Position numbers and translations under genes: made by a program. Below are positions 7,047-15,495 of a stretch of 29,778 bases of DNA, in pieces. Numbering within the stretch: position 1 is the first letter of the stretch; every line of letters starts with the position of its first letter. The notes beneath the pieces were generated by a model. It had not been told where the DNA came from. It did not search any database and worked only from the letters and a program-made list of their open reading frames with translations. The DNA lies in NCBI GenBank assembly GCA_002440765.1, contig DJVC01000007.1, positions 5,832 through 35,609 on the forward strand, read 5' to 3'. Source of the stretch: a bacterium UBP3_UBA6266. GTDB taxonomy: Bacteria; Auribacterota; UBA6266.

Positions 7047-8099
7047 ATGATAAAAAAACCCCTGTTTTTTTTATTGGCGGCTGTTTTTTTTTCAGGCTGC
7101 TGCCGTTTTTCCCCCGAATATGTGTTCAGGTCAGACTTTACGGCCATGGGCACATTTGTGGAGATTAAAGTCTATGAAACCGGTTTCGGCAAACCTTATG
7201 TCCTTTCGGCCATGCAGGCTGCGGAAGATGAGATCAGAAGGATAGACAGGCTCCTTAGCGTGTATGACGGGAATTCGGATATTTACAGGATAAATTCCCG
7301 GGGATTTGAACAATGGGTCAAAGTCAGCCCGGAAACAATAGAAATACTGGAGTACGCAAGGCTGTTATGCGAAAAAACAGGCGGTGCGCTCGACGTTGCC
7401 GCCGGGAACCTTTTTGATTTATGGGGTTTTGGCGTAAAGCGCGGGATGGGGATACCGACCGAAGAAAAAATATCGGAAAACCTGAGAGCCGCCGGTTTTA
7501 AAAATGTGATTATCGATAAAAGAAAAAGAAGAGTCAAACTGAAGAACCGTTTTATCAGGATTGATCTCGGTTCAATGGCAAAAGGCTATGCGGTTGATGC
7601 GGCGGCAAAGAAACTGGCGGAGCACAATCTGGTTAATGTGCTCGTCAATGCAGGTGGGGACATTTATTGCGCCGGTACAAACGGGAAACAAGACGGCTGG
7701 CTGATAGGCATAAGAAACCCGAGGAACACGGAAGAATCGGATTCTTCCGTGGTAGTAAAGGATAAAGCCATAGTAACTTCGGGGGACTATGAGAATTTCT
7801 TTTTAAAAGACGGGAAAAGATACAGCCATATCATTGACCCGAAAACCGGCCGGCCGGTATCAAATGGTGTTGTAAGCGTAACAATTATTGGGCCGGACGC
7901 CCGGACTGCCGACGCCCTGGCCACGGCTGTAATGGTAGCCGGCGCGGAAGAAGGTATGAAAATTGTGGAACGAGCGGGCTTGGAGTGTTATATAATTATA
8001 GAAGATCAAAACAGGTTATCGGAAATAAGGTCGAAGGGCTTTAATATTTTCAGCGATTATACGCCGGACGTGAAATATGAATGTCAAACATCCTCATAA
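7047..8099 (+). CDS. apbE: FAD:protein FMN transferase (ApbE), lipoprotein
   Basis: ApbE transfers FMN from FAD to a Ser/Thr of target proteins such as Rnf/Nqr subunits, outside the cytoplasmic membrane. The 350-residue length fits. The N terminus is a lipoprotein signal (FFLLAAVFFSGC, Cys at about 18). Family motifs follow: TAMGTFVEIKV, GNLFDLWGFG, RIDLGSMAKGYAVD, NAGGDIYCAG, SHIIDPKTGRPV and ADALATAVMVAG. The ATG at 7047 puts the signal at the N terminus; an in-frame TTG at 7032 would add five residues. It follows the ExbD gene by 25 bases and overlaps the next gene by 23. No flavinylation target or Rnf/Nqr gene is present in the window. Confidence 0.93.
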   Translation: MIKKPLFFLLAAVFFSGCCRFSPEYVFRSDFTAMGTFVEIKVYETGFGKPYVLSAMQAAEDEIRRIDRLLSVYDGNSDIYRINSRGFEQWVKVSPETIEILEYARLLCEKTGGALDVAAGNLFDLWGFGVKRGMGIPTEEKISENLRAAGFKNVIIDKRKRRVKLKNRFIRIDLGSMAKGYAVDAAAKKLAEHNLVNVLVNAGGDIYCAGTNGKQDGWLIGIRNPRNTEESDSSVVVKDKAIVTSGDYENFFLKDGKRYSHIIDPKTGRPVSNGVVSVTIIGPDARTADALATAVMVAGAEEGMKIVERAGLECYIIIEDQNRLSEIRSKGFNIFSDYTPDVKYECQTSS

Positions 8100-10086
8100 T
8101 CTTATTGCTGTTGCGGGTATGCTTATTACCGCGGTTGTGCTTCTTATGTATTGTTCCAGTACGGAAGATGCGCTTTTTAAAAGGATAGAAAATCAGTTTA
8201 TCGATTTGAAATACAGGCTGCGCGGGCCGAGAGACCCCGGGGAAGACATATGTATTGTCGTTATTGACGAAAAAAGCGTTACCAGGCTGGGAAGGTGGCC
8301 GTGGAAACGCTCTGTTATCGGCAAGGTAATTGAATTGGTAAAAAAAGACGGAGCCGCGGTCGTGGGTCTGGATATACTTTATACCGAACCCGCGACTAAA
8401 ATGGACAAAATAGACGTACTTAATGCCATCCGGAGTTTGAAGCAGGAAGAACAGGAACAGGAAGCGAATAAATCATTTTTTGATGCTATCCTTGATGAGG
8501 ATGCCTATCTGAGCGGTGTTATAGCGGAATGCGGCAATGTAATATTGCCGGTGTATTTTTCCATGGAGGGGCAAAGAGCTCTTTGCCGGGATTATTTAAG
8601 GGGAAATGAACTTTCGGCGCTGGAAAAGTTCTCTTATAAGGAATTCGGCGCCGGGGAGAACGGGGGGAAATATCCTCCTGTAACGGCTCCGGGCCTGGCA
8701 AAAACCATTCCGGCGATAGAAAAATCGGTTGCCGGCGAGGGATTTGTCAATGTCCTGACTGATTCCGACGGATGTCTGAGATGGGAAATAATGGCTATAA
8801 AGTATGAGGATTCGGTTTATATGCCCCTTGGGATGCAGGTTGCGGCAAAATTCAAACAGCTGAAAAGAGAAGATATAAAGCTTAACTTCAGCGAAAACAT
8901 CGTCTTCGGCAATGTAAATATACCTGTAGACAAGAAGAACAGAATGCTTATCAATTATTACGGGGGGAACGAAACATTCAGGTATTACTCTTTTTTCGAT
9001 GTTTATATAGGAGCTTTCCAGAGAGGCTCGTTTAAAGATAAGATAGTGTTGTTCGGGGCGGTTGACCCGGGTATAGGGGATGACTATGTCACTCCTCTTT
9101 CGCGGGTGCTTCCCGGGGTTGAAAAACATGCGAATGTCATAGCGAATATTTTAAATGATGATTTTCTCAGAAGGCCCCGGAACAGCGATGTTATCACCGG
9201 TATTCTTATAGTATTGTTCGGATTTTCCATTTCTATAGCGGGGCGAAAACTGTCTGTTGCCCAATTAACGCTTTTTCCTGTTGTTATAGTCATTGTTTTT
9301 CTTTTTGCTTCCCAGGTGTTTTTTACAAGGTTCAATATATTAGTGGAAGCGGTCTATCCCCTGCTTTCTCTCTTTTTGACTTATGGTGTTGTTATTGTAA
9401 TGACTCTTTATTCCGAGAACAGAGAAAAGAAGAGAATCAGGAAAGTCTTCGGCCAGTATGCTTCCAGGGAACTTGTCAGGGAGATTCTGGCGGACCCGTC
9501 AAAACTGAAACTCGGCGGCGAAAAAAGATTTTTGACAGTTATGTTTTCGGATGTAGCCAATTTTACCCCGCTTTGTGAGAATATGGAGCCCGAGAAAATA
9601 GTATCCATCTTGAATGTTTATTTATCAAAAATGGCCGAGGTTATTTATAAGAACGGCGGCATTGTGGATAAATTTCTCGGTGACGGAATAATGTGTGTTT
9701 TCGGCGCTCCGGTTTATAAGGACGATCATGCGATAAGAGCGTGCAGGACGGCACTTGATATGATTGAAAAAGTTAAGGGAATAAATGAATTCTGGAAAAA
9801 AGAGACCGGTAAGGATATCCATATAAGAGTAGGGATTAATTCCGGGGATATGGTCGTGGGCAACCTGGGTTCCCTTGAAATAATGGATTATACCGAAGTG
9901 GGAGATAATGTAAATCTTGCGGCGAGGCTGGAAGCTACAAATAAAGAGTACGGGACATCCGTCATAATAAGCAAAAACACATATGATGCTGTAAAAGATC
10001 AGGTTGAGGTGAGAGAGCTCGGCGCCGTGAAGGTTAAGGGAAAAGAAAAAGAAATCGAGATTTATGAATTAAAGGCCGTTAAATGA
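8077..10086 (+). CDS. Membrane adenylate cyclase with CHASE2 sensor
   Basis: The 669-residue protein has an N-terminal helix (about 9-26), a large extracytoplasmic CHASE2 domain (about 40-355; [19 protein letters not shown], then GLDILYTEP, late [14 protein letters not shown]), three membrane helices (about 365-450) and a class III cyclase domain (about 485-650). Active-site residues are present: metal-binding Asp492 (MFSDVANFT) and Asp536 (KFLGDG), purine-selecting Lys532 and Thr606, and transition-state Asn613 and Arg617 (VNLAARLE). Lys with Thr points to ATP, so cAMP is the predicted product. The family is usual; the signal sensed is unknown. It overlaps apbE by 23 bases. Confidence 0.9.
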   Translation: MNVKHPHNLIAVAGMLITAVVLLMYCSSTEDALFKRIENQFIDLKYRLRGPRDPGEDICIVVIDEKSVTRLGRWPWKRSVIGKVIELVKKDGAAVVGLDILYTEPATKMDKIDVLNAIRSLKQEEQEQEANKSFFDAILDEDAYLSGVIAECGNVILPVYFSMEGQRALCRDYLRGNELSALEKFSYKEFGAGENGGKYPPVTAPGLAKTIPAIEKSVAGEGFVNVLTDSDGCLRWEIMAIKYEDSVYMPLGMQVAAKFKQLKREDIKLNFSENIVFGNVNIPVDKKNRMLINYYGGNETFRYYSFFDVYIGAFQRGSFKDKIVLFGAVDPGIGDDYVTPLSRVLPGVEKHANVIANILNDDFLRRPRNSDVITGILIVLFGFSISIAGRKLSVAQLTLFPVVIVIVFLFASQVFFTRFNILVEAVYPLLSLFLTYGVVIVMTLYSENREKKRIRKVFGQYASRELVREILADPSKLKLGGEKRFLTVMFSDVANFTPLCENMEPEKIVSILNVYLSKMAEVIYKNGGIVDKFLGDGIMCVFGAPVYKDDHAIRACRTALDMIEKVKGINEFWKKETGKDIHIRVGINSGDMVVGNLGSLEIMDYTEVGDNVNLAARLEATNKEYGTSVIISKNTYDAVKDQVEVRELGAVKVKGKEKEIEIYELKAVK

Positions 10087-10331
10087 AGGCGATAAGGGGG
10101 TTCTTAAACAGGTTGTCAAAACGGTTTGCCCGTCTTTTGATTTTTTTAATAAAGCTTTATCAGAAAACCTTCAGGTATTTTCCCGGAAGATGCAGGTATT
10201 ATCCTTCGTGTTCCGAGTACATGATAGAGGCGATTGAAAGGAAAGGAAGCCTTAAGGGTGTTTTACTCGGGCTTTTCAGGATAATAAGATGCAATCCGTT
10301 TTTGCCGGGGGGGTATGACCCCGTAAAATGA
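10083..10331 (+). CDS. yidD: Membrane protein insertion efficiency factor YidD
   Basis: The 82-residue protein has an amphipathic N-terminal helix and the YidD signature: [20 protein letters not shown], then [15 protein letters not shown], and the C-terminal [13 protein letters not shown]. YidD helps YidC insert inner-membrane proteins. It overlaps the cyclase gene by the ATGA quartet. YidD usually sits between rnpA and yidC, so its place at the end of an envelope/cyclase operon is atypical. Confidence 0.93.
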   Translation: MKAIRGFLNRLSKRFARLLIFLIKLYQKTFRYFPGRCRYYPSCSEYMIEAIERKGSLKGVLLGLFRIIRCNPFLPGGYDPVK

Positions 10332-10375
10332 TGCGGCATAGAGTCATTTTTCAAAATATTATGTTTAAAGAAGTT

Positions 10376-10403
10376 TTGTTTATTTCATCCACCGATATAT
10401 TTT
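10376..10403 (+). promoter_or_regulatory. Candidate promoter for the TauE/SafE leader
   Basis: TTGTTT (10376-10381) and TATTTT (10398-10403) are 16 bases apart. Transcription would begin near 10410, exactly at the structured leader described next. The match to consensus is moderate in an AT-rich spacer. Confidence 0.3.
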
Positions 10404-10410
10404 ATGGTAA

Positions 10411-10462
10411 GGCGATGATGAGCTTCGCCGAAACGGCGGCAGGGGAAAACACTGGTTATCAT
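10411..10462 (+). promoter_or_regulatory. Structured 5' leader, weakly resembling a fluoride riboswitch
   Basis: GGCGA (10411-10415) pairs with TCGCC (10425-10429), and AAACG follows at once, as at the 5' end of the fluoride (crcB) motif, GGCGATG-loop-TTCGCC-AAAC. Loop bases 10417-10421 can pair with 10456-10460 as a pseudoknot in the expected register, extendable to ATGATGA (10415-10421) with TTATCAT (10456-10462) and one G-U pair. An exclusive alternative hairpin is CGCCG-AAA-CGGCG (10426-10438). Against the assignment, the second stem is poor, the conserved CTGATG segment is altered, and the downstream gene is not crcB. Confidence 0.3.
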
Positions 10463-10498
10463 AAAAAACGTTTCTTTGGTTAGGACAAGGAGGATAAG

Positions 10499-10858
10499 AT
10501 GCCGAATTTATTCTTGTATATAATAATTGGAGTTTTTGCGGGGGTTGTCAGCGGTTTAATCGGTATCGGCGGCGGTATTATCATTGTGCCCTGTCTTATT
10601 TATATTTTCGGTTTTTCACAACATGCAGCACAGGGAACTACCTTGGCGATGCTGATTCCACCCATAGGCATACTTGCGGCTTTAGCTTATTATAAGCAGG
10701 GGCATGTTGATTTTCTGGTAGCGGGATTACTGTGTTTGGGTTTTGTTTTAGGCGGTTATCTCGGGGCCAAATTTGCTGTTGGTCTTCCGGAAATTATTTT
10801 ACGCAGGATTTTTGGTGTGTGTCTGTTAATAATTGCCGGTTACATGATTATCAAATGA
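10499..10858 (+). CDS. Half-length TauE/SafE (TSUP) family permease
   Basis: The 119-residue protein has four predicted membrane helices. The N-terminal family signature is GVVSGLIGIGGGIIIVPCL, followed by AQGTTLAMLIPP and GGYLGAKFA. Full TSUP transporters have about 250 residues made of two such repeats, so this is a single-repeat version that would probably work as a dimer. The family exports organic sulfur compounds, sulfite and other small anions; the substrate here is unknown. Translation starts after a very strong AAGGAGGA site, 167 bases downstream of yidD, behind its own structured leader. Confidence 0.85.
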   Translation: MPNLFLYIIIGVFAGVVSGLIGIGGGIIIVPCLIYIFGFSQHAAQGTTLAMLIPPIGILAALAYYKQGHVDFLVAGLLCLGFVLGGYLGAKFAVGLPEIILRRIFGVCLLIIAGYMIIK

Positions 10859-10909
10859 TTTTCGGCCGATAGCGGATAAAGGTCTTTTGACGCTTAATCG
10901 GGAGGTGAC

Positions 10910-11545
10910 ATGACGGATATTTTTGAAATTATGAAAAGCAGGAGAAGTGTAAGGACTTTTCGCGGCGATAATGTTCCCGACAGCGATATCCGAAAAATCA
11001 TCGAATATGCCGTAATGGCACCCAGCGGGTCTAACCAGCAGCCGTGGAAATTTATGGTTATCAGGGACCGGGCACTGAAAAATTCAATGGCCGGTTGCGT
11101 AAACGGAAAAATCAGCGCTGTGAAAGGTAACATAAAGTCGGCGAAAGCGGAAGAACATTTTAAGGGATACCTGCAATATCTTACATTTTTTCAGGATGCG
11201 CCGGTTGTCATTTGTGTTCTGACGCGGCCGCACCGCTCCGTATTTGAAAATATCCTGCATAAGTATATGCCTGAAGAAGAAAAAGAAAAGCAGTTTTTTG
11301 TAGACGCTTCTATCCAGAGTGTTTCCGCCGCCGTTCAAAATCTTCTTTTGGCCGCGCATGCGATGGGTTACGGAACATGCTGGATGACAGGGCCCATTAT
11401 AGCCCAGAGAGAAATAGAGCAAGTTCTCGGTGTTGAAGAGCCCTGGCATCTGACGTCCATTATTCCTTTGGGAAAACCCCGCGAAATACGCCCGGGGTAT
11501 TTTTCCAGAAAACCCGTTGATGAAGTTCTGATTTTTAAAAAATAA
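10910..11545 (+). CDS. Nitroreductase-family flavoprotein
   Basis: The 211-residue protein has the FMN-binding N-terminal signature SRRSVRTF followed by APSGSNQQPWKF, then QNLLLAAHAMGYGTCWMTG and the C-terminal IIPLGKP. These identify an NAD(P)H-dependent FMN oxidoreductase of the nitroreductase superfamily; the physiological substrate cannot be told. Start ATG 10910 is preceded by GGGAGGTGAC. It follows the permease by 51 bases and may share its transcript. Confidence 0.88.
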   Translation: MTDIFEIMKSRRSVRTFRGDNVPDSDIRKIIEYAVMAPSGSNQQPWKFMVIRDRALKNSMAGCVNGKISAVKGNIKSAKAEEHFKGYLQYLTFFQDAPVVICVLTRPHRSVFENILHKYMPEEEKEKQFFVDASIQSVSAAVQNLLLAAHAMGYGTCWMTGPIIAQREIEQVLGVEEPWHLTSIIPLGKPREIRPGYFSRKPVDEVLIFKK

Positions 11546-11573
11546 AATATATTTACAAAGAAAAAAGTTTTTG

Positions 11574-11615
11574 CTTAAATGTTAACCATATATTTTCAAT
11601 AGGTTGACATTTAAG
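11574..11615 (+). promoter_or_regulatory. Long inverted repeat upstream of the pseudopilin gene
   Basis: CTTAAATGTTAACC (11574-11587) and GGTTGACATTTAAG (11602-11615) form a 14-base-pair stem, with one G-U pair as RNA, around a 14-base AT-rich loop. No T-tract follows, so it is not a standard terminator. The right arm contains a perfect TTGACA (11604-11609) but no good -10 follows. It could be an operator or the folded 3' end of the nitroreductase transcript. Confidence 0.5.
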
Positions 11616-11642
11616 AACGGATACTCTGCCGCGGATCATATC

Positions 11643-11664
11643 CCCGTCGGGAAACCGTCACGGG
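11643..11664 (+). promoter_or_regulatory. GAAA-tetraloop hairpin in the pseudopilin leader
   Basis: CCCGT-CGG-GAAA-CCG-TC-ACGGG folds into eight base pairs with a two-base bulge and a GNRA loop, ending a few bases before the AAAGGAG ribosome site. An exclusive pairing exists upstream: ACGGATA (11617-11623) with TATCCCCGT (11639-11647). Two exclusive folds next to a ribosome site are compatible with translational control, but this is unproven. Confidence 0.4.
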
Positions 11665-11685
11665 ACAGAAAGGAGTTTTTCCGGT

Positions 11686-12417
11686 ATGGACAGGGATGAA
11701 TCCTTTTATAAAACAGGCTCTGGTTTTAAAAACGGCGGGAAACCCTTTTCCCTAAAAGGGTTTACGCTTATTGAGCTGCTTGTGGTTATGGCCGTGGTGT
11801 CACTGCTTATTTCTTTTATCGCGCCGGCGCTTTCGAAAGCAAGGAACCATGCCCAGTTGTCGGTATGCATGTCCAACCTCCACCAGTTATACCTGGCTTT
11901 TTCCATGTATTTAAACGATTATGATGAAACCTTTCCCGTCAACGGAGATCCTTATCTCTGGATGGGCCGGAATTGGAGAGAAGTTATCTCTCCCTACCTG
12001 TTAACCAGGGTTGATTCGGAGCGTCCGGATGTCCTTTTTTGCCCGGGAGACAAAGTCGCGAAGGAAAAGTGGGAGGGAACATCATACTCCTATTCATGTG
12101 CGTTCTACCACAGCCCGTCCCAGATAAACTCAATGTCTACGGAAGATACATACAGCAATGCGGCTCTGAGATGTTATCCCCAGAAGCTGGCCGCAGTGAG
12201 GTTCCCGGAGAATAAAATATTGCTTGGGGAATGGCTCAGCAACCATTATCCGGTTGAAGATGATAACGGATGGTGGTGCTGGAGCGGTTACAGAAATTTT
12301 CTGTTTGTATCGGGACGGATTAAGTATTTAAAAGCCGAAGACATTATCCCGGCCGGAGACCTCCTTCCGAACCCGAACCTGACCGTTGACGGCATCAGCG
12401 GCAGGGATACACCTTAA
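11686..12417 (+). CDS. Pseudopilin-like protein with prepilin N-terminal cleavage/methylation signal
   Basis: The 243-residue protein has a 29-residue leader ending in the prepilin peptidase site KG/FTLIELLVVMAVVSLL, with Glu at mature position 5. A short hydrophobic helix leads into ALSKARNHAQLSVCMSNLHQ, the usual continuation in the large pseudopilin family expanded in Planctomycetes, Lentisphaerae and Omnitrophota. Later features are LFCPGDK and a C-terminal NFLFVSGRIKYLKAED, a degenerate form of the FADGHVKYLK motif of that family. It would be processed and displayed by a type II secretion or type IV pilus machine, none of which is encoded here. AAAGGAG lies before the ATG. Confidence 0.85.
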   Translation: MDRDESFYKTGSGFKNGGKPFSLKGFTLIELLVVMAVVSLLISFIAPALSKARNHAQLSVCMSNLHQLYLAFSMYLNDYDETFPVNGDPYLWMGRNWREVISPYLLTRVDSERPDVLFCPGDKVAKEKWEGTSYSYSCAFYHSPSQINSMSTEDTYSNAALRCYPQKLAAVRFPENKILLGEWLSNHYPVEDDNGWWCWSGYRNFLFVSGRIKYLKAEDIIPAGDLLPNPNLTVDGISGRDTP

Positions 12418-12435
12418 GATTAAAACATTTGTTTC

Positions 12436-12464
12436 TTCAATTTTCATCCCGGGCACTGTATAAT
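12436..12464 (+). promoter_or_regulatory. Candidate promoter for the CPBP-mtnA-alr run
   Basis: A perfect TATAAT (12459-12464) lies 17 bases after TTCAAT (12436-12441), a weak -35. A transcript would begin near 12471, about 45 bases before the CPBP gene. A small inverted repeat AACGG-CTTAA-CCGTT (12482-12496) lies in the predicted leader. Confidence 0.4.
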
Positions 12465-12515
12465 TACTGCACGTTATTTTCAACGGCTTAACCGTTAATC
12501 AGTTTCTGTGGGATT

Positions 12516-13508
12516 ATGAAAAGAAAGGCATTGTTATTATTCCTGTTGTTTGTGTTGGTGTCTTCCTGCCCGGTTTATTCGCTGGAACTGGAAGATGAAG
12601 ACCCTGTAACGTTTTCCATAGATAGAGCAAAACTTCAGGCTTATCTGCTCAATAAGGGGATAACAGCCGAAATAGCCGGCTTTATGGTCTATTCTTTTCT
12701 TGTTTTGTGCCTGATGGTTTCCGGAACTGTTGTGTCGGCGTTATATTTTTTCTCGGGCATATACAGGAGAAACACGGTTCAACTCGGGCCCGTCCCATGG
12801 AGCACTTCTCTTTCAATGGCTCTTTTGCTCCTGCTTATTCTTTTTACTCTGTTATTTCAGATCCTTCTCGGCTCGCTGCTGAAAAGCGGGTTTGTACGCG
12901 AGATACCTTCAATGACCGTACAAATGCTTATGAGCGAGTTAATCATTATCTTTGTCATAGGGGTTTTTTCGGTTATTGTTTATAAAAAATATTACTGGAA
13001 GCTTGCCGCGCTGTTTAAGACAAAGAAGATAAAAGAGAGCATTATATACGGGATATTGGCATATATAGGTTTTTATCCTTTATATATATTTTTAAGCAAA
13101 ATAACCGCTGTGGTCGCCGAATATTTTGGTTTCCAGCTTAAAATACAGACGGTTGTCTCCAGCATAAAAGATATAAAAAGCTTGTGGGAGCTTTTAAGCT
13201 ATATACTTTTTATAGTGTTTGTCGCGCCGATAATCGAAGAGATATTTTTCCGCGGTATATTATACAGGGGATGCAAAAATTTTTTTGGCGTCGCAGGCGC
13301 TTCTTTATTGTCGGCATTTCTGTTTTCCGCCGTACATATGAATCTGCTGAGTTTTTTGCCTATATTCGGTTTAGGGCTGGCGTTTTGCCACGTTTATGAG
13401 AAAACCGGATCTATATATTCTTCGATTATATTTCATGCGCTACATAATGCGCTTAGTCTTGCGGGGGCGTTGCTTGTTTACAGGATGATGAATGTTATAG
13501 GCGGATAA
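12516..13508 (+). CDS. CPBP-family intramembrane metalloprotease
   Basis: The 330-residue protein has an N-terminal signal-like helix (residues 5-22) and about seven further membrane helices. The CPBP (CAAX protease/bacteriocin-processing) motifs are complete: EEIFFR with Glu241, Glu242 and Arg246; FSAVH with Phe270 and His274; and HALHN with His307 and Asn311. These residues bind the catalytic metal in the membrane. Bacterial members act in protein processing or bacteriocin immunity; the substrate here is unknown. The gene lies 98 bases after the pseudopilin gene and 20 before mtnA. Confidence 0.88.
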   Translation: MKRKALLLFLLFVLVSSCPVYSLELEDEDPVTFSIDRAKLQAYLLNKGITAEIAGFMVYSFLVLCLMVSGTVVSALYFFSGIYRRNTVQLGPVPWSTSLSMALLLLLILFTLLFQILLGSLLKSGFVREIPSMTVQMLMSELIIIFVIGVFSVIVYKKYYWKLAALFKTKKIKESIIYGILAYIGFYPLYIFLSKITAVVAEYFGFQLKIQTVVSSIKDIKSLWELLSYILFIVFVAPIIEEIFFRGILYRGCKNFFGVAGASLLSAFLFSAVHMNLLSFLPIFGLGLAFCHVYEKTGSIYSSIIFHALHNALSLAGALLVYRMMNVIGG

Positions 13509-13528
13509 GAAGGCAGGGGGGAACAAAA

Positions 13529-14590
13529 ATGTCCATAGAAGCAGTCAGTTGGAGTAAAGGCAAGGTTAAGTTAATTGATCAGACCAGACTGCCGGGGAAA
13601 TTAACGTATGTTGTGACGGATAACATAGATGTTCTGTGGGATTCGATAAAGAGGCTTGTGGTAAGAGGGGCTCCCGCGATAGGGATTGCCGGCGCGTTTG
13701 GTGTTGCTCTTGCCGCATTGAAAAGCCGGGCAAAAGATTGCGAAATGCTGAGAAAAGATGTTTTTAAAGCGGCGGATTACCTTGCGACTTCCAGACCTAC
13801 GGCAGTCAATCTGTTTTGGGCGCTGGAAAGGATGAAAAAAACCGCGCAGGCAGGGAAACTGAAAAACTGCGGAAAAATGAAACAGCTCCTGCTGCGGGAA
13901 GCCGTGAATATCCTTAATGACGATAAAAAGAGGTGTTCCAAAATAGGAAAGAACGGGGAATACCTGATAAAGGAAGGTATGGGAATTTTAACGCATTGCA
14001 ATGCCGGTGCGTTGGCGACAGGCGGATCGGGAACTGCCCTGTCCGTATTTTTTTCCGCAAAACGGAACGGGAAAAATTTCACTGTCTACGTTGATGAAAC
14101 CAGGCCTCTTTTACAGGGGGCGAGGCTTACCACATGGGAGTTGCTGCATGAGGGGATAGATACGGTTTTAATCGCCGATAACATGGCTGCCCAGGTTATG
14201 AAAGAAGGCAAAATCGGCCTGGTTATTACGGGTTCGGACAGGATAGCTTTGAACGGTGACGCGGCAAACAAAATAGGGACTTACGGTATTGCGACCCTGG
14301 CGAGAGCCCACAGCATACCTTTTTATATTGCGGCGCCGATATCTACAATTGATTTTAATATAAAGACCGGCCGGGAAATTCCCATTGAACAGAGAGAAGC
14401 CGGTGAAATAACCAGTTGCGGGGGTAAAAAAATAGCGCCCGAAAATGTTAAGGTCTACAATCCCGCATTTGATGTAACGCCTTCATCTCTGATCGCGGGT
14501 ATAATTACCGAAGACGGATTGATTACGCCGCCTTACAAAAAGAAGATATTGATGTTGAGGGGGAAACAGGGTGGTTATGGCAGAAAGTGA
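13529..14590 (+). CDS. mtnA: S-methyl-5-thioribose-1-phosphate isomerase
   Basis: MtnA converts methylthioribose 1-phosphate to methylthioribulose 1-phosphate in methionine salvage. The 353 residues match family length. Motifs include RLVVRGAPAIGIAGAFGVAL, THCNAGALATGG with catalytic Cys157, DETRPLLQGARLT, and GSDRIALNGDAANKIGTYG with catalytic Asp237 (C160 and D240 in B. subtilis). GGGGGG lies 7 bases upstream of the ATG. The eIF2B-like family includes ribose-1,5-bisphosphate isomerases, but the motifs here are MtnA type. No other salvage gene is in the window. Confidence 0.93.
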   Translation: MSIEAVSWSKGKVKLIDQTRLPGKLTYVVTDNIDVLWDSIKRLVVRGAPAIGIAGAFGVALAALKSRAKDCEMLRKDVFKAADYLATSRPTAVNLFWALERMKKTAQAGKLKNCGKMKQLLLREAVNILNDDKKRCSKIGKNGEYLIKEGMGILTHCNAGALATGGSGTALSVFFSAKRNGKNFTVYVDETRPLLQGARLTTWELLHEGIDTVLIADNMAAQVMKEGKIGLVITGSDRIALNGDAANKIGTYGIATLARAHSIPFYIAAPISTIDFNIKTGREIPIEQREAGEITSCGGKKIAPENVKVYNPAFDVTPSSLIAGIITEDGLITPPYKKKILMLRGKQGGYGRK

Positions 14591-15494
14591 ATTTGGGCTG
14601 ATAAGAAAGTTTGCCGGCCTGACACCGCGGGCCGGGAGATTGAAAGCGGGTATCGGAGATGATGCTGCCGTGATTAAATCCGGCAAAAAAGGATTTTATG
14701 AGCTTTTTACATGCGATGCTCTCGTTGAGGGAGTCCATTTTACGGTTAAGGATAAATTATTTGAAGTCGGATACAAGTCAGTTGCCGTCAGTGTAAGTGA
14801 CATAGCGGCAATGGGCGGCCTGCCTGCGGAAGCGGTTGTTGCGGTGGGTGTTTCTGGGCGTATTTCGGACAGGGACGCGATAAATATTTATAAGGGTATG
14901 CTTAAGGCAGCGGAAAAGTTCGGTCTTAACCTGGCCGGCGGTGATACGGTGAAAAGCAGGGAGCTTTTTATTTCGGTTGCAATGACCGGATTGGTTGAAA
15001 AGAATCGGCTTGTTTTGAGGAAGGGGGCAAAAACAGGTGATGCAATCATGGTGACCGGCAGGCTTGGCGGATCCCTTGAAAACAGAAAACATCTCCTGTT
15101 CCGGCCAAGGCTTTTTGAGGCAAGATACCTTACGAAAAGATTTGTCATCCATTCCATGATAGATGTTTCGGATGGGCTTGCCGGTGATTTAAGGAGGATC
15201 TGCGAGATGAGCGGTTGCGGCGCGGTGATATATCCGGATAAGGTGCCCGTATCAGGGTCGCTGAAAAAATACGGCAGAGAAAAATCTTTTCATAGAGCTG
15301 TAACTGACGGGGAAGATTTTGAATTGCTTTTTACTGTGCCCGCCAAATCGGCCAAAAGAATTGAAAATGGCATGAAAAAGTTTTTTAATCTGAAAGCCAC
15401 TGAAATAGGCCGAATAATAAGAGGCAGCGATGTTCTGATGGAAAAGAATCAAAAAATAACGGCTTTGAACATGGACGGGTATAAACATTTTTAA
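14577..15494 (+). CDS. thiL: Thiamine-monophosphate kinase
   Basis: ThiL phosphorylates thiamine monophosphate to the active diphosphate. The protein has about 305 residues. Visible motifs are KAGIGDDAAVI near the N terminus, TCDALVEGVHF, SVSDIAAMGGLP, NLAGGDTVKS, MIDVSDGLAGDL and DGEDFELLFTVP, which hold Mg-ATP and the phosphate in this PurM-like fold. I chose ATG 14577 with AGGG five bases upstream; GTG 14571 would add two residues. The start lies within mtnA's last codons (14-base overlap), implying coupled translation. Confidence 0.93.
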   Translation: MAESEFGLIRKFAGLTPRAGRLKAGIGDDAAVIKSGKKGFYELFTCDALVEGVHFTVKDKLFEVGYKSVAVSVSDIAAMGGLPAEAVVAVGVSGRISDRDAINIYKGMLKAAEKFGLNLAGGDTVKSRELFISVAMTGLVEKNRLVLRKGAKTGDAIMVTGRLGGSLENRKHLLFRPRLFEARYLTKRFVIHSMIDVSDGLAGDLRRICEMSGCGAVIYPDKVPVSGSLKKYGREKSFHRAVTDGEDFELLFTVPAKSAKRIENGMKKFFNLKATEIGRIIRGSDVLMEKNQKITALNMDGYKHF

Positions 15495-15495
15495 T

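Noticed and set aside
10411..10462. Confident fluoride riboswitch call
   Set aside because: The 5' half fits, but the second stem is not formed convincingly and the conserved CTGATG segment is changed; kept only as a weak candidate.
11604..11632. Perfect TTGACA as a promoter for the pseudopilin gene
   Set aside because: No -10-like hexamer lies 15-19 bases downstream; the hexamer is part of the inverted repeat.
12482..12496. AACGG-CTTAA-CCGTT hairpin as a terminator of the pseudopilin gene
   Set aside because: The stem has only five pairs, no T-tract follows, and it lies downstream of a probable promoter.
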